This document shows positions 14,942 to 25,002 of a stretch of 64,000 bases of DNA, in pieces (within the stretch, counting starts at the first letter, position 1; each line of letters begins with the position of its first letter). Location: the NCBI GenBank assembly GCA_031553805.1, contig JAVBLC010000019.1, positions 1-64,000 of the forward strand. The letters are read 5' to 3'. Origin of the DNA: JAITVB01 sp031553805. GTDB lineage: Bacteria > Bacteroidota > Bacteroidia > Bacteroidales > Rikenellaceae. The notes below the pieces were generated by a model that was not told the DNA's origin, made no database searches, and saw only the letters and a list, made by a program, of their open reading frames with translations. The translations under genes and the position numbers were made by a program.

Positions 14942-17284
14942 CTATTTCTTGATGTGGGTGGCCATCCAGCCGATCGCAGCGTTCTGGGTGGCGTCGGTCA
15001 GGCGCCCGTAGTCGTCCGGTTGCTGCAACCCGAGGTTGTCCGGTGCCCCCTGCAAAACATAGACGGGCCGGGCCTGGTCGACCGCCGCACGCACGTCGGC
15101 CGCCGAAGCGTCGCGGTCACGCAAGGGCTGCACCACCAGTACCGGGCGCGGAGCCACGAGCGCCATCAGGTCGTCATAGTCGTAAGGCAATTGGTCCTGG
15201 TGGCCGGCAAAAAGCCCCACGCGCGGCAACACGCCGTGCTGGTGGCTGTAACGGGTCATCCCGCTCATCCCGCGGTCGGGCGTGTCGGTGCGCATCGGTG
15301 TAAAGCCGCAGATCGACACCACGCCCGCAATGCGCTGGTCGAGCGCCGCAGCGTAAAGCCCCACCGTGCCGCCGAGGGCATAACCGTAGACCGAAATATT
15401 CGCACCGTCGGCCATCTCGATGTCCTGCAAGGCGTCGACCGCCGCGCTGACCTCTTCGACCATCCGGCCCAGGCGCGACCAGCGGGGGTAGCGGTCATAG
15501 AACGGAGCGGCCTCGCTGTAACGCGTCCCGTAGCCCGTCTGGTCGTAGGCCAACACGGCATAGCCCGCCATCACCAACGCTTCAACCGGGTTCAGGTCGG
15601 TGCGGTAGTTCCACATATAGCCCAGCGGATGGTGAAAACCGTGAAGCCAGATCACCACAGGCAATTTCTTCCCGGCCGGCGTATCCTTCGGGAAATAAAA
15701 ATCGCCGGTGATGCTGTTGTTGTAACCGAAGCGGAAACGGCGCGAATCCATCTGGCTGCGCCCCGGTTCACCGAAGCCGTAACTGAACCCGCCCGCGGCC
15801 AGCGACCATGCCGGTACGTCGGGAGCCAACTGGCCGGGATTACCCACTTTGCCCTGTGACACCTCGAGCGGCCCGGTCGTGAGCGGACGTTTCGGAGCAG
15901 CGGGATCAACAGGCGGAGCGGGGGCCAATGCCAACGGACGTTCGCCCAGCATCCAGCGGACGGCTTGCTGCAATTCGGCAGCCCGGGCGCTCCATGCCGC
16001 TTTGGTTTTCGGCTGCGGTTTTCCCACAGGAGGATGGGTGGCGTAGTCGGACAAGTTGACGTTTTCGCCCGTAAGTTCACGCCATTTTGAAAAATCCCAG
16101 GCAAAGACGAAATTGTTTTCCCAACGTTTCTTGGTACGCCCGAACTGAAAATCGAGCCAATCGAAGCACCGCTCGGCGTCGATCGCCCCATGGAAACCGG
16201 GGTTGTTCATCACGCTCAGACGGTCGGTCTGCCCGAAACGGGTGTAGACCGGTTGCACCGATTTATAGACTTGTTCGATGCCGAAACCGTTGGCAACCTG
16301 GTCGTTCAGCCCCCATTGGTACATCGCGGCCCGGGGGGCGATCAGTGCTGCAAAGAGGTTGGCATCGAAAGGCAGGTAATCTTCCTTCCCGGCAAAAAAG
16401 CGTAACTGGGGCACAAACCACGTCGGGAACGAGCGGGTCGTCGTTTCGAGCCCTTCGCCACCGCCGCGTTCGCCTTGCAGGCGCCAGGGCTGGATGCCGC
16501 CCACGCCCGTGCTGCCGGCGATCAGGGCCGAGATGCGTTCGTCCCACCCGGCGGCGATCAGCGCCATCTTGCCATCGCGTGAGTAGCCGTACATCGCGAT
16601 CTTTTTCACATCGACCTGCGGCACCGTTTCGAGGTAATCGATCACCATCCGCACCAACCACGCGCGGCGCGGCAGCGTGGCGAAATCGTAATCGGGATAG
16701 AGATCACGGAGTTGTTCAGCGTCGTCCATCCGGTCGTTACCGGCGTAGCCTACCGAGATATAGCCGCGGCGCACGGCCGTCGCCCCCCACCCGTCGAGGC
16801 TGGTCGAAATGAGCGAAGGGAATTTCTGGTCGGCCGCCCCGTCGGGGATCACCAGGCGCACGCGTACGCTCGCCTTGCCTCCCGGACCGAACTCGAGGCG
16901 CACGTTGCGCGTCGTGTAGCCCGCCCCGCGGGTTTCGTCCAAGACCACCACCCGGTCGATCGCCGGTTTGGGCGGGAAGGTACCCACCATCCAGCGTTCG
17001 AACAAGGTTTTTATTTCTGCGCGGCGCGCTTCCCAGTCGGTCACAGCGGGGCCTACGGGGCGTCCATCGAGGAAGTGCAGCGGATCGGGCAACAGGTTGG
17101 TGCGGGGCATCCGGTCGAAATCGGGCGGCAGCTCGCCGGTGCGTTGCTGCCAAACCGTCCACTCGGGCACCTCGGGTAAGGTTTTACGCATCCAATCGAG
17201 ATATTTCTCGCGGTCGCCATCGTTCATCGACCACGCTGATCCGGCACAGGCCAGCAGGGCCAGCCAAAGGACAATCTTCTTCAT
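14942..17284 (-). CDS. Tandem alpha/beta-hydrolase: CE15-like glucuronoyl esterase domain plus degenerate second domain
   Basis: A 780-residue secreted protein (signal peptide MKKIVLWLALLACAGSAWS). The N-terminal domain (about 30-400) has the CE15-type nucleophile motif GYSRDGK with Ser235 and a histidine in NPGFHGAID; CE15 enzymes cut the ester between glucuronoxylan and lignin. The C-terminal domain (about 430-780) is a second alpha/beta-hydrolase (LPVVIWLHGFHHPLGYMWNY), but its nucleophile elbow reads VYGYALGGTVG, with Ala636 where Ser is expected, and no clear catalytic His is seen. So one active and one binding or structural domain is inferred. It is divergent from the lipoprotein-SusC-SusD genes. 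Confidence 0.8.
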   Translation of the reverse strand: MKKIVLWLALLACAGSAWSMNDGDREKYLDWMRKTLPEVPEWTVWQQRTGELPPDFDRMPRTNLLPDPLHFLDGRPVGPAVTDWEARRAEIKTLFERWMVGTFPPKPAIDRVVVLDETRGAGYTTRNVRLEFGPGGKASVRVRLVIPDGAADQKFPSLISTSLDGWGATAVRRGYISVGYAGNDRMDDAEQLRDLYPDYDFATLPRRAWLVRMVIDYLETVPQVDVKKIAMYGYSRDGKMALIAAGWDERISALIAGSTGVGGIQPWRLQGERGGGEGLETTTRSFPTWFVPQLRFFAGKEDYLPFDANLFAALIAPRAAMYQWGLNDQVANGFGIEQVYKSVQPVYTRFGQTDRLSVMNNPGFHGAIDAERCFDWLDFQFGRTKKRWENNFVFAWDFSKWRELTGENVNLSDYATHPPVGKPQPKTKAAWSARAAELQQAVRWMLGERPLALAPAPPVDPAAPKRPLTTGPLEVSQGKVGNPGQLAPDVPAWSLAAGGFSYGFGEPGRSQMDSRRFRFGYNNSITGDFYFPKDTPAGKKLPVVIWLHGFHHPLGYMWNYRTDLNPVEALVMAGYAVLAYDQTGYGTRYSEAAPFYDRYPRWSRLGRMVEEVSAAVDALQDIEMADGANISVYGYALGGTVGLYAAALDQRIAGVVSICGFTPMRTDTPDRGMSGMTRYSHQHGVLPRVGLFAGHQDQLPYDYDDLMALVAPRPVLVVQPLRDRDASAADVRAAVDQARPVYVLQGAPDNLGLQQPDDYGRLTDATQNAAIGWMATHIKK

Positions 17285-17353
17285 CGTTATTTTGGGTTAG
17301 TTGGTTACCGAAGTAAAAAATCGGCCCGGAGTGGGGAACTCTCCGAAGTTTTA

Positions 17354-17361
17354 CAAATATA
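17354..17361 (-). promoter_or_regulatory. -7 box of the CE15-type esterase
   Basis: TATATTTG on the minus strand, about 70 bases upstream of the ATG; part of the 494-base divergent control region 17285-17778, which is AT-rich and holds no gene. Confidence 0.6.
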
Positions 17362-17634
17362 GGATTTTTTGGAATACTCCCGCCAGTTTCTGTCTATCGA
17401 ATTTTTACAGACCACTTTTTTGATAATTTACAAAAAAAGGCACCTAATCTGTTTAAGAAAAAAAACGTAAACCTGCCTCTCCTGTTTATCGAATCCGAGA
17501 AAGCGACGATTTTTATTGAGGGCGGAATAACTGACTTTGACATAACTTTTCTTATACTCCAGCTAATCAAGTAAAAAAAAACCGTTTTTGCGATGCTTTT
17601 TTACTGTTTTTTTTGGATTATTGCTTTTTTTTTA

Positions 17635-17642
17635 TAGTTTTG
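17635..17642 (+). promoter_or_regulatory. -7 box of the DUF4988-type lipoprotein
   Basis: TAGTTTTG, about 137 bases before the ATG; the implied leader contains short GC hairpins and an AGGAGAGAGA stretch that is too far from the ATG to be its ribosome site. Confidence 0.55.
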
Positions 17643-17778
17643 TACTACAACTTCCCTGTGACTACGGACATCTCTGTCCCAACCTGCCTCAATTAGGCAT
17701 GTGGCACGGCAAGGAGGAGAGAGATGATATGCAAATTGAACGGAAAAGCCACGTGCAAACTAATTAATTTTATCCCCC

Positions 17779-19272
17779 ATGAAAAAATTCTTTACCCGAA
17801 TGACCATTGCCCTCGCACTGGGTGCCATGGTGTCCTTCGCCGGTTGCGGCAAGGACTATGACGATGACATTACGCGCCTCGAAAAGCGAATCGCCGACAA
17901 CAAAACGACGATCGAAAATGCTTTAGCCTCGCAATTGACCGAAATCAACAACCACATTGCGACTGTTGAAACCGCCCTGAAAGGCCAGATTTCGACTGAA
18001 GACCAAAAGGTGCTCACTACCCTGCGCGCTGAATTGGAAGCCCTGAAGAAAGCCCTCGAAGACAAGATCAACGAGTTGGCCAAGAGTGGCATCAGCAGAG
18101 AACAATTAAACAGCGAGATCTCTAACCTGTGGAACTCGTTCTCCAACGCCCTCGACGCATTGGAAGCGCGGGTAGAAGCGCTTGAGTTGTGGAAAGACGA
18201 GGTAGACGAAAAGCTGGAGCTGCTCTTCGGCCGCATCCAGAGCATCGTGTATGTCCCGGACTATGAAGACGGGAAAACGACGCTGACCGGCGGCCTCGAC
18301 CCGAACACCGGCAATACGCTCCTCGAACCGCTGCAGCCGATCAGCCTCACATTCCAGGTCACCCCCTGGGAGTTAGCCGAGGAATTGATCGACGCTTACG
18401 ACAACGAAGAGCTGGAGTTGTATCTCGACGTCAACCAAACCCAAACGCGCAGCCCCTGGTATATGGACGGGTTCGACGTCACCTCGGCTACACTGGGAGA
18501 TCGTAACGGGGACTACCACGACAGCGGTTTTATCACAGTGACCGGAACGATCAATCACGGGCAAATCAACCTGGCAACCTTACTCGAGCCAACTAACGCT
18601 TTCGGCGTATCGCTTGAAATTCATCGAGGTTCGGGGGGACTAGAAGTGGAAATAGCGGAAATAGCGGAAAGAACGGACGAATTCCTCCAGACGGACTATA
18701 TTCCCATCTACAAAAACATCCAGCCGTTAACCCTGGCAAGCGTAGGCTTTACGGCAGGATACTCCGGGAACGGCGATCCGCTCCGTAGCGGGACGGAAGT
18801 GCGCACATCCTACAGCACCACGTTCGATCTTGGTTATAACACCTGGATCACCCCGGCCGACCACCTCAGCGTTCCCTTGTCGAGCGGCAAGCTCACCTCG
18901 TGGAACGGCCTGGCGGCCTGGGATGGAACCGGCGGCCTGAAGGTAACCGCCGCTGGTCAACAAATCGACGCGAAGTTGACCTCGATGGGGCTCAACCCGG
19001 CCAAGATCAAGATCGTACCCGTAATACAACGACAATGGGGGAATTACCAGATGCCGATCGTTGGCACGTGGATGCCGGGGACAAGCACCACCATCACCAC
19101 CGATTTCAAACTGGAATTTGACGCCGCCGGCAACCTTGTTCCTAAAGCCGGACAGGAAAACACCGTTTTCACGGCCTGTCGCCTGATTGTAAACCTGCAA
19201 GTCTATTACACCGATTACGAAAACAACGACATCCTAATCAGCAACAACAATTATGTCTGTCTGAAGTTCTAA
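17779..19272 (+). CDS. Surface lipoprotein with coiled coil (DUF4988-type)
   Basis: A 497-residue lipoprotein: lipobox FAGC with Cys23, followed by an acidic KDYDDD that favours export to the cell surface. Residues about 29-152 form a long heptad coiled coil (LTTLRAELEALKKALEDKIN). Right after it comes IQSIVYVPDYEDGK (from about residue 153), a signature shared by many Bacteroidales surface lipoproteins of the DUF4988 class. The remaining ~330 residues are beta-rich and unassigned. It ends at its own terminator, 494 bases ahead of susC. A role in glycan capture or surface-layer structure is inferred from context. Confidence 0.75.
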   Translation: MKKFFTRMTIALALGAMVSFAGCGKDYDDDITRLEKRIADNKTTIENALASQLTEINNHIATVETALKGQISTEDQKVLTTLRAELEALKKALEDKINELAKSGISREQLNSEISNLWNSFSNALDALEARVEALELWKDEVDEKLELLFGRIQSIVYVPDYEDGKTTLTGGLDPNTGNTLLEPLQPISLTFQVTPWELAEELIDAYDNEELELYLDVNQTQTRSPWYMDGFDVTSATLGDRNGDYHDSGFITVTGTINHGQINLATLLEPTNAFGVSLEIHRGSGGLEVEIAEIAERTDEFLQTDYIPIYKNIQPLTLASVGFTAGYSGNGDPLRSGTEVRTSYSTTFDLGYNTWITPADHLSVPLSSGKLTSWNGLAAWDGTGGLKVTAAGQQIDAKLTSMGLNPAKIKIVPVIQRQWGNYQMPIVGTWMPGTSTTITTDFKLEFDAAGNLVPKAGQENTVFTACRLIVNLQVYYTDYENNDILISNNNYVCLKF

Positions 19273-19315
19273 TCGCCTTCGACGGATAGTCCGCCCCGTG
19301 CGGACGGAAACACCG

Positions 19316-19352
19316 GCAAGCCTGGGGGAAAATCCCCCGGGCTTGTTTTTTT
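19316..19352 (+). terminator. Terminator of the lipoprotein gene
   Basis: A long GC stem with GGGGG/CCCCC core (19317-19346) followed by eight T's. Confidence 0.85.
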
Positions 19353-19604
19353 TAAAAAAATTTTCGGCGCTATTTTCGCGGCACATTTAATCACCCCTCT
19401 CGCATGGCGCGGGCACACCCCTTCCTACCTCACCGGCAGTCAAGCCGGTGAACCTTTCGAAGAAAAACAAAAGAAAAACAGCCATACTACATCTGTAACA
19501 AAGTTCGTGGAGAAACCTTAAGGGACAGACTGTTCATACAAAAGAAAACGAACCAAAGGAAACGAGGAATAAATTTTTTTCTTTTACTTTCTAATTATTT
19601 TCTT

Positions 19605-19612
19605 TACTTTTG
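19605..19612 (+). promoter_or_regulatory. -7 box of the SusC gene
   Basis: TACTTTTG, an exact TAnnTTTG match. It leaves an untranslated leader of about 150 bases before the SusC ATG; the rest of 19353-19604 is AT-rich with no gene. Confidence 0.55.
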
Positions 19613-19766
19613 CTCCCCTGGTTTTTTCGCTTTTACAATAAATCTGCTTTGTTTACTTCTTATTTTTTCGTCGTAGAACCCAAAAGAAAAGCAAATCCCC
19701 CCTATACAGATTACCCCCATTTACCAATTCAATACACTAACTAACTTTAACCAAAATCATTTACTT

Positions 19767-22700
19767 ATGAAGTGGAAACTCTATCTGAAAAGATGTTTTA
19801 CACTGCTCGTGGCCTTGTTCATCACAGGGTCTGCCGTTTGGGCGCAGAGTAAGACAGTGACCGGAGTGGTGACCGACGCCAACGGCCTTCCGCTGGTCGG
19901 GGTCAGCGTACTCCTCCAAGGCTCGACCGCCGGGGTATCGACCGGAATCAACGGGACGTATTCGATCTCCGTACCGGGCCCCCAGTCCGTGCTGGTTTAC
20001 AACTACCTGGGCTATAACGACCACCAGGAGACGGTGGGTGCAAAATCCGTCATCGACGTGATCATGAACGAAAACGCTCAGGAACTCGACGAACTCGTGG
20101 TGATCGGTTACGGTGCCGTGCGCAAGCGCGACCTGACCGGCACGGTGCAGTCGATCAAGAACGAAGACATCACCCTGGCCCCTGTGGGCAACGTGATGCA
20201 GGCACTCCAAGGCCGCGTAGCCGGTCTCGACATCACCCGCTCGTCGGGGAAATCGGGTTCGGACGTCAACATGACCCTGCGCGGTAGCCGCTCGATCAAC
20301 GGCGACAACACCCCGCTGTTTATCATCGACGGGGTGCCGGGCAACTACTCCGACCTCAACCCCAACGACGTGGAGTCGATCGAAGTACTGAAAGACGCCT
20401 CTTCGGCCGCGATCTACGGTTCGGCCGGCGCGAACGGTATCGTGATTATCACCACCAAGAACGCCAAGAAGGGCGGCAAACTGACCGTCAACTTCGACGC
20501 TTACTACGGGATAAACGGGTTTCTCGAATTTCCGCCGGTACGCACGGGTGACGACTACATCGAGCTCCGCCGCCAGGCTTATATCGGAGGCCCCAGCGGC
20601 AAAGAGCCGTCGGATCCCTCGATCCTCTTCTCGAACGCCGAATGGAACGCCGTGCAAAACAACCAATGGGTAGACTGGTTCGACTTGGGTACCCGTAACG
20701 GCACCCTGCAGAACTATTCGGTTTCGATGTCGGGCGGCAACGACCGCACCTCGGGCTACTTCTCGGCCAACTATTTCCAGGAACAAGGTATCCTTTACAA
20801 CGACCAGAACACACGCTACTCGTTCAAAGCCACCGTCGACCACCAGATCCGCCCGTGGCTCGACGGCGGGATCAACGTGATCAGTTCGTTCACCGACCGC
20901 GACGAACGCCGCGGCCAATACTTCACCCGCGTGCTGTGCCTGCTGCCGCTGGGTACGCCGTTCAACGAAGACGGTTCGATCAACCCCTTCCCGCTGGCCG
21001 GCGACTCGCAGCTGAGCCCGATCGCCGATATGGCTGACGGCCAGTATGTGAACAACTACCACATCCTAAGCGTCAACCCTACCGTTTACCTCGAAGCCAA
21101 ACCGGTCAAAGGCCTCTCGCTCAAGACGCTTTTCAGCGGCGACCTGCAGTTCTCGCGCCAGGGCATGTATAAGGGCACTCAGTCGTCGGAAGGCTACAGC
21201 CTCGGTAAAAGCTCGGCTGAAATAATTAACGAAAACCACTACAACTACAAGTGGGAAAACATCATCACATACAACACCACCTTTGCCGAAGACCACAACC
21301 TGACCCTGACCGGCGTTACCAGCTGGAGCAAGTACCAGAGAGAAGAATCGGGCATGCGTGGATATAACGTAGCCCCGGAATATTCGTTCCACAACCTGGG
21401 CGTTTCCGACGCTACGAGCCGCGTAACCTCCTCGGAATACGTCGGTTCGCAGTCGATGGCTTTCATCGGCCGTATCAACTACAGCTACAAGGGCCGCTAC
21501 CTGGTGAGCCTCTCCAACCGCTACGAAGGTTCGTCGATCCTGGCCCAGGACCACAACTGGGACAACTTCCCCGCCGCAGCCATCGGCTGGCGCATCAGCG
21601 ACGAAAACTTCATGAAGGGCGCTACGAAGATCGATAACCTCAAGCTGCGCGCCAGCTACGGGGTGACCGGCAACGCCGGTGCCGATCCCTACGCCACCCA
21701 GACCATCGGGAGGGCAGGTACGAACCTCGCTTTCCAGGAAACCCCCGCCGCCTACTATATGTTCGGCTCGGAAATCGGCAACCTGCTGCTGAGCTGGGAA
21801 AAATCGTACGGCGCGAACATCGGGGTCGACCTCAATATGTTCCGCAACCGCCTGAACGTAAGCGTTGACATGTATAACGTCGACACGAAAGACATCCTCT
21901 TCAAGCGTACCCTGCCCGCTTCGACCGGTGGTTCGAACACCTCGGCCTTCAGCATTTGGGAAAACGTCTGCGAAACGAACAACCGCGGGATTGAAGTGGT
22001 ACTCAACTCGGTGAATATTCAAAAGAAAGACTTCACCTGGTCGACCACCCTCACCTTCTCGAGCAACCACGAAGAGATCACCTCTTTCACCTCGAACGCT
22101 CCGATCCAGAACGGCGACTCATACCTGGTTAAGGGTTACCCGCTCAAATCGTACTACAGCTACAAATATGCCGGTATCTTCCAGACCAACGATGAAGCGA
22201 AGCCCTTTAGCCGCAAGGCCGGCGACGTGAGGATCGAAGAGGTTGTTGTCGATCAGAACTACAACGAGAACGACCGACAGGTGCTCGGTTCGCCGACCCC
22301 GAAGTGGATGGCCGGTCTGTCGAACACCCTGCTTTGGAAAGGGATCGACCTCACCTTCTTCTTCGACGCCCGTTGGGGCCAGATGATGAACTACGGCATC
22401 CTCGGTTGGTATAACCCCACCGGCGGCGGCAACGGCCCGGCCATCATCGACTACTGGACACCCGAAAACCCGAGCGGCCGCTTCCCGCGTCCGGGCAGCG
22501 ACCGCGGCTCGTTCGCACAGCTGCCGGTAGGCTCGAACAGCGTGACCTACATCGACGGTTCGTACATCAAACTGCGTAACATCACCCTCGGTTACACCCT
22601 GCCCCAGAGCGTGGTTGGCAAGGTGGGGCTCTCGCGCCTGCGTGTTTACGGTACTGCTTCCGATCCCTGGATCTATACCGAAAGCAAATACCTGAAAAAC

Positions 22701-22778
22701 TATGACCCGGAACGCGGCGGTGCCGATGAATTCCCGCTGGCCAAGCAGCTCGTGTTCGGTGTAAACATTACCTTCTAA
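19767..22778 (+). CDS. SusC/RagA-family TonB-linked outer-membrane transporter
   Basis: A 1003-residue importer for oligosaccharides or other large nutrients. Signal peptide 1-26 (ITGSAVWAQ); a carboxypeptidase-like regulatory beta-sandwich (about 30-110, VTGVVTDANGLPLVGVSVLL); the SusC TonB-box region DELVVIGYGAVRKRDLTG; plug with LRGSRSINGDNTPLFIIDGV and ASSAAIYGSAGANGIVIITT; then a 22-strand barrel ending LVFGVNITF. It energises uptake via TonB and works with the SusD lid encoded 15 bases downstream. No N-terminal signalling domain typical of anti-sigma partners is present. Confidence 0.96.
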   Translation: MKWKLYLKRCFTLLVALFITGSAVWAQSKTVTGVVTDANGLPLVGVSVLLQGSTAGVSTGINGTYSISVPGPQSVLVYNYLGYNDHQETVGAKSVIDVIMNENAQELDELVVIGYGAVRKRDLTGTVQSIKNEDITLAPVGNVMQALQGRVAGLDITRSSGKSGSDVNMTLRGSRSINGDNTPLFIIDGVPGNYSDLNPNDVESIEVLKDASSAAIYGSAGANGIVIITTKNAKKGGKLTVNFDAYYGINGFLEFPPVRTGDDYIELRRQAYIGGPSGKEPSDPSILFSNAEWNAVQNNQWVDWFDLGTRNGTLQNYSVSMSGGNDRTSGYFSANYFQEQGILYNDQNTRYSFKATVDHQIRPWLDGGINVISSFTDRDERRGQYFTRVLCLLPLGTPFNEDGSINPFPLAGDSQLSPIADMADGQYVNNYHILSVNPTVYLEAKPVKGLSLKTLFSGDLQFSRQGMYKGTQSSEGYSLGKSSAEIINENHYNYKWENIITYNTTFAEDHNLTLTGVTSWSKYQREESGMRGYNVAPEYSFHNLGVSDATSRVTSSEYVGSQSMAFIGRINYSYKGRYLVSLSNRYEGSSILAQDHNWDNFPAAAIGWRISDENFMKGATKIDNLKLRASYGVTGNAGADPYATQTIGRAGTNLAFQETPAAYYMFGSEIGNLLLSWEKSYGANIGVDLNMFRNRLNVSVDMYNVDTKDILFKRTLPASTGGSNTSAFSIWENVCETNNRGIEVVLNSVNIQKKDFTWSTTLTFSSNHEEITSFTSNAPIQNGDSYLVKGYPLKSYYSYKYAGIFQTNDEAKPFSRKAGDVRIEEVVVDQNYNENDRQVLGSPTPKWMAGLSNTLLWKGIDLTFFFDARWGQMMNYGILGWYNPTGGGNGPAIIDYWTPENPSGRFPRPGSDRGSFAQLPVGSNSVTYIDGSYIKLRNITLGYTLPQSVVGKVGLSRLRVYGTASDPWIYTESKYLKNYDPERGGADEFPLAKQLVFGVNITF

Positions 22779-22793
22779 TCGTCAGAAAACCAT

Positions 22794-24548
22794 ATGAAAG
22801 CAAAACATATTTTACTGAGCGGTCTTGCAGCAACGGCGAGTGCCCTGCTGATGACCGGGTGTTCCCTCGAGGAATACAACCCGAGCGCCGGGCCTTCGCT
22901 GATCGAAACCGCCTCGACCCCCGAAGGTTTTGGCAAACTTGTCAATTCGTGCTACTTCCCGCTGACCCGTTCATGGACCGGCGGGGGTGAAGACTATGTA
23001 GTTTCCTTTGCTGAAGCCGGCACCGACCTGTGGATCTGTCCGCAGGGCGACAACTTCCTCAAGGAATTGTTCACCTATGACGGCCTCAACGGCGCCGTAG
23101 GCCACCTGAAAGAAGGCTGGCAATCGGCCTACGAAGCCATCAACGACTGTAATGCAGCTATCCAGCTGGCAGAAGGGGCCGGGTTTAAAACCGCGGCCGA
23201 ACGCGACGCCAAAGTGGCGGAGGCTTACTTCTTGCGTGCATTCTTCAACTTCTGGATCGTGGAACAGTGGGGCGGAAAATACCTGCCGACCACCTACACC
23301 ACCACCCCGATCACCAATGTGCCGATCTCGAGCATCGACGACGTCTATGCGCTGATCTTCACCGACCTGAAGTTTGCCATGCAACACCTGCCCAAGAAGC
23401 AGACCGAGATCGGCCGCGCTACCGGCGCAGCTGCTTATCACCTCTACGCCAAAACCAACCTCCAGTATGCCGGCTACGACAACGTGACCGACAAACAGAA
23501 GTATTGGACCGAAGCCAAGAACGCAGCCGTCAGCCTGATCGACAACCAGTCCTCTTACGGGCTGAAACTCTATGCCGAACCGAAAGACATCTTCGAGGTG
23601 GACAACAACAAGACCAATACGGAAGCCGTATGGGTAGCCACCCACTCGAAGAACAGCTCGCTCAACCCGCGTGGCGGCAACTACTGGAACCGCGTGTTCA
23701 AACAGTTCGGTGCGCTGAGCCAGGACGGGATGTGCGGTGTGAAATGGGCGATCAACTCGGCCTATGTCGGGATGAACCGCCGCATCATGCCGACCAAGGC
23801 GCTGCTGCAGCTCTACGGCGCAAAGGACAACCGTTACGAAGCCTTCTTCCGCGAAGCTTACTATGCCACCGCCGCCTACACCTGGTCGGCAGGTGACGCC
23901 GGTAAGTTCCTGAAGAATACAGACGAATTCGTAGGCAAAAAGAACATCGCCGTGGGCGACACCGCAATGTTCTTCACCCGGAAATCGGTTCCCAATGCCA
24001 AAACGAAGAACTACGCCTGCTTTGACATCAGCCTGCTCTTCAACGCCGACGGAACGGTCAACAACAGCAACACCCAGTACGGCTATCCTGCACTGAAGAA
24101 ATTCGACGCTCCGGGGATGTACAACGGCGAGTTGGGCAAGGCTTACAGCTGGTCTGACCAGTTGATGTACCGTCTGTCCGAAACCTACCTGTTGGCGGCT
24201 GAGGCTGCTTACCGCCTGGGCGACGGCGCAGGCGCCGCAAACTACTTCAACGTGGTGCGCAACCGCGCCTGTGCAGGGCACGATGGCAGCATGAACATCT
24301 CGGCTGGAGAGATCAACGTCGACTTCATCCTGGCCGAACGCGCCCGTGAGCTTTGCGGCGAATACACCCGATTCATGGACCTCAAGCGTATGGGCAAAAC
24401 CGTGATGGCGCAATACGTGGAAAGCAACCCGAACATCAAGGCCAAGGGCAAGTTCGATATCAACACGCACTGGCTGCGCCCCGTGCCGTCGAGCATCGAA
24501 ACTGACCTGCAGACCAACGAGGACGAATTCCAGAATCCGGGATATTAA
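22794..24548 (+). CDS. SusD/RagB-family surface lipoprotein
   Basis: A 584-residue glycan-binding lid of the SusC transporter. Lipobox LMTGC with Cys23, then SLEEYNPS. The TPR-like helical core is typical (FLRAFFNFWIVEQWGG, AAAYHLYAKTNLQYAG), as is the C-terminal stretch INVDFILAERARELCGEYTR and LRPVPSSIE. Ligand cannot be predicted from sequence. It forms a two-gene unit with susC (15-base gap) and is followed by a strong terminator; no third surface glycan-binding protein or enzyme follows in the operon. Confidence 0.96.
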   Translation: MKAKHILLSGLAATASALLMTGCSLEEYNPSAGPSLIETASTPEGFGKLVNSCYFPLTRSWTGGGEDYVVSFAEAGTDLWICPQGDNFLKELFTYDGLNGAVGHLKEGWQSAYEAINDCNAAIQLAEGAGFKTAAERDAKVAEAYFLRAFFNFWIVEQWGGKYLPTTYTTTPITNVPISSIDDVYALIFTDLKFAMQHLPKKQTEIGRATGAAAYHLYAKTNLQYAGYDNVTDKQKYWTEAKNAAVSLIDNQSSYGLKLYAEPKDIFEVDNNKTNTEAVWVATHSKNSSLNPRGGNYWNRVFKQFGALSQDGMCGVKWAINSAYVGMNRRIMPTKALLQLYGAKDNRYEAFFREAYYATAAYTWSAGDAGKFLKNTDEFVGKKNIAVGDTAMFFTRKSVPNAKTKNYACFDISLLFNADGTVNNSNTQYGYPALKKFDAPGMYNGELGKAYSWSDQLMYRLSETYLLAAEAAYRLGDGAGAANYFNVVRNRACAGHDGSMNISAGEINVDFILAERARELCGEYTRFMDLKRMGKTVMAQYVESNPNIKAKGKFDINTHWLRPVPSSIETDLQTNEDEFQNPGY

Positions 24549-24566
24549 TAGTCTTATCCATTCTCA

Positions 24567-24602
24567 AAACGCCTCCGGATATTTCCGGAGGCGTTTTTTT
24601 TG
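24567..24602 (+). terminator. Terminator of the SusC-SusD operon
   Basis: A perfect 11-bp stem (24569-24579 with 24584-24594), 4-nt loop and eight T's. Confidence 0.92.
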
Positions 24603-24942
24603 ATGTGTCTCCCCCCTTGTGCACAACGAAAGAAGAGAACGAAAATTCCAACCAACAGGAAGCGGGGCTGTTGCCCAGCTTTCCGTCGATTGGTTTCGAC
24701 GTGTCATTTCCAGCCGGCTGAGCATCGTAGCGTTGGCGCCGGATGTACCGATATGCTGAATGCCGAGGCCACCGAAAGCGCGGGGCGCAATCTTAGCCGA
24801 AAGGTCGATCCCCCCCGCAGACCCACTGCAGAAGCGGCAAGGTCACGCTCGTTTTCAACGTGAGTCAAAATAGATCAGTAAATAATTGATCCCAAATTAT
24901 GGGATTTTGCAACATTTGCCCCCCCAAGGTCATCATGGAACA
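24603..24942. other. Non-coding stretch between SusD and HdeD genes
   Basis: Only short overlapping open frames on both strands, none with recognisable similarity. Base composition is coding-like (GC-rich) around 24640-24860, so a decayed gene is possible, but I cannot name it. Confidence 0.35.
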
Positions 24943-24975
24943 AAAAACCGACACCCCTGGGAGGGTGCCGGTTAC
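24943..24975 (-). terminator. Terminator of the HdeD-like gene
   Basis: Stem AACCG-A-CACCC with GGGTG-C-CGGTT (24947-24957 with 24963-24973, one mismatch), followed by T's on the minus strand. Confidence 0.75.
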
Positions 24976-25002
24976 CGTTACGGATGAGGTGGAGAAAATC
25001 CG

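Noticed and set aside
24640..24863. Possible tail of a TonB-receptor-like gene in the gap after SusD
   Set aside because: Only short fragments look familiar and they are spread over several frames and both strands; not enough to call a pseudogene.
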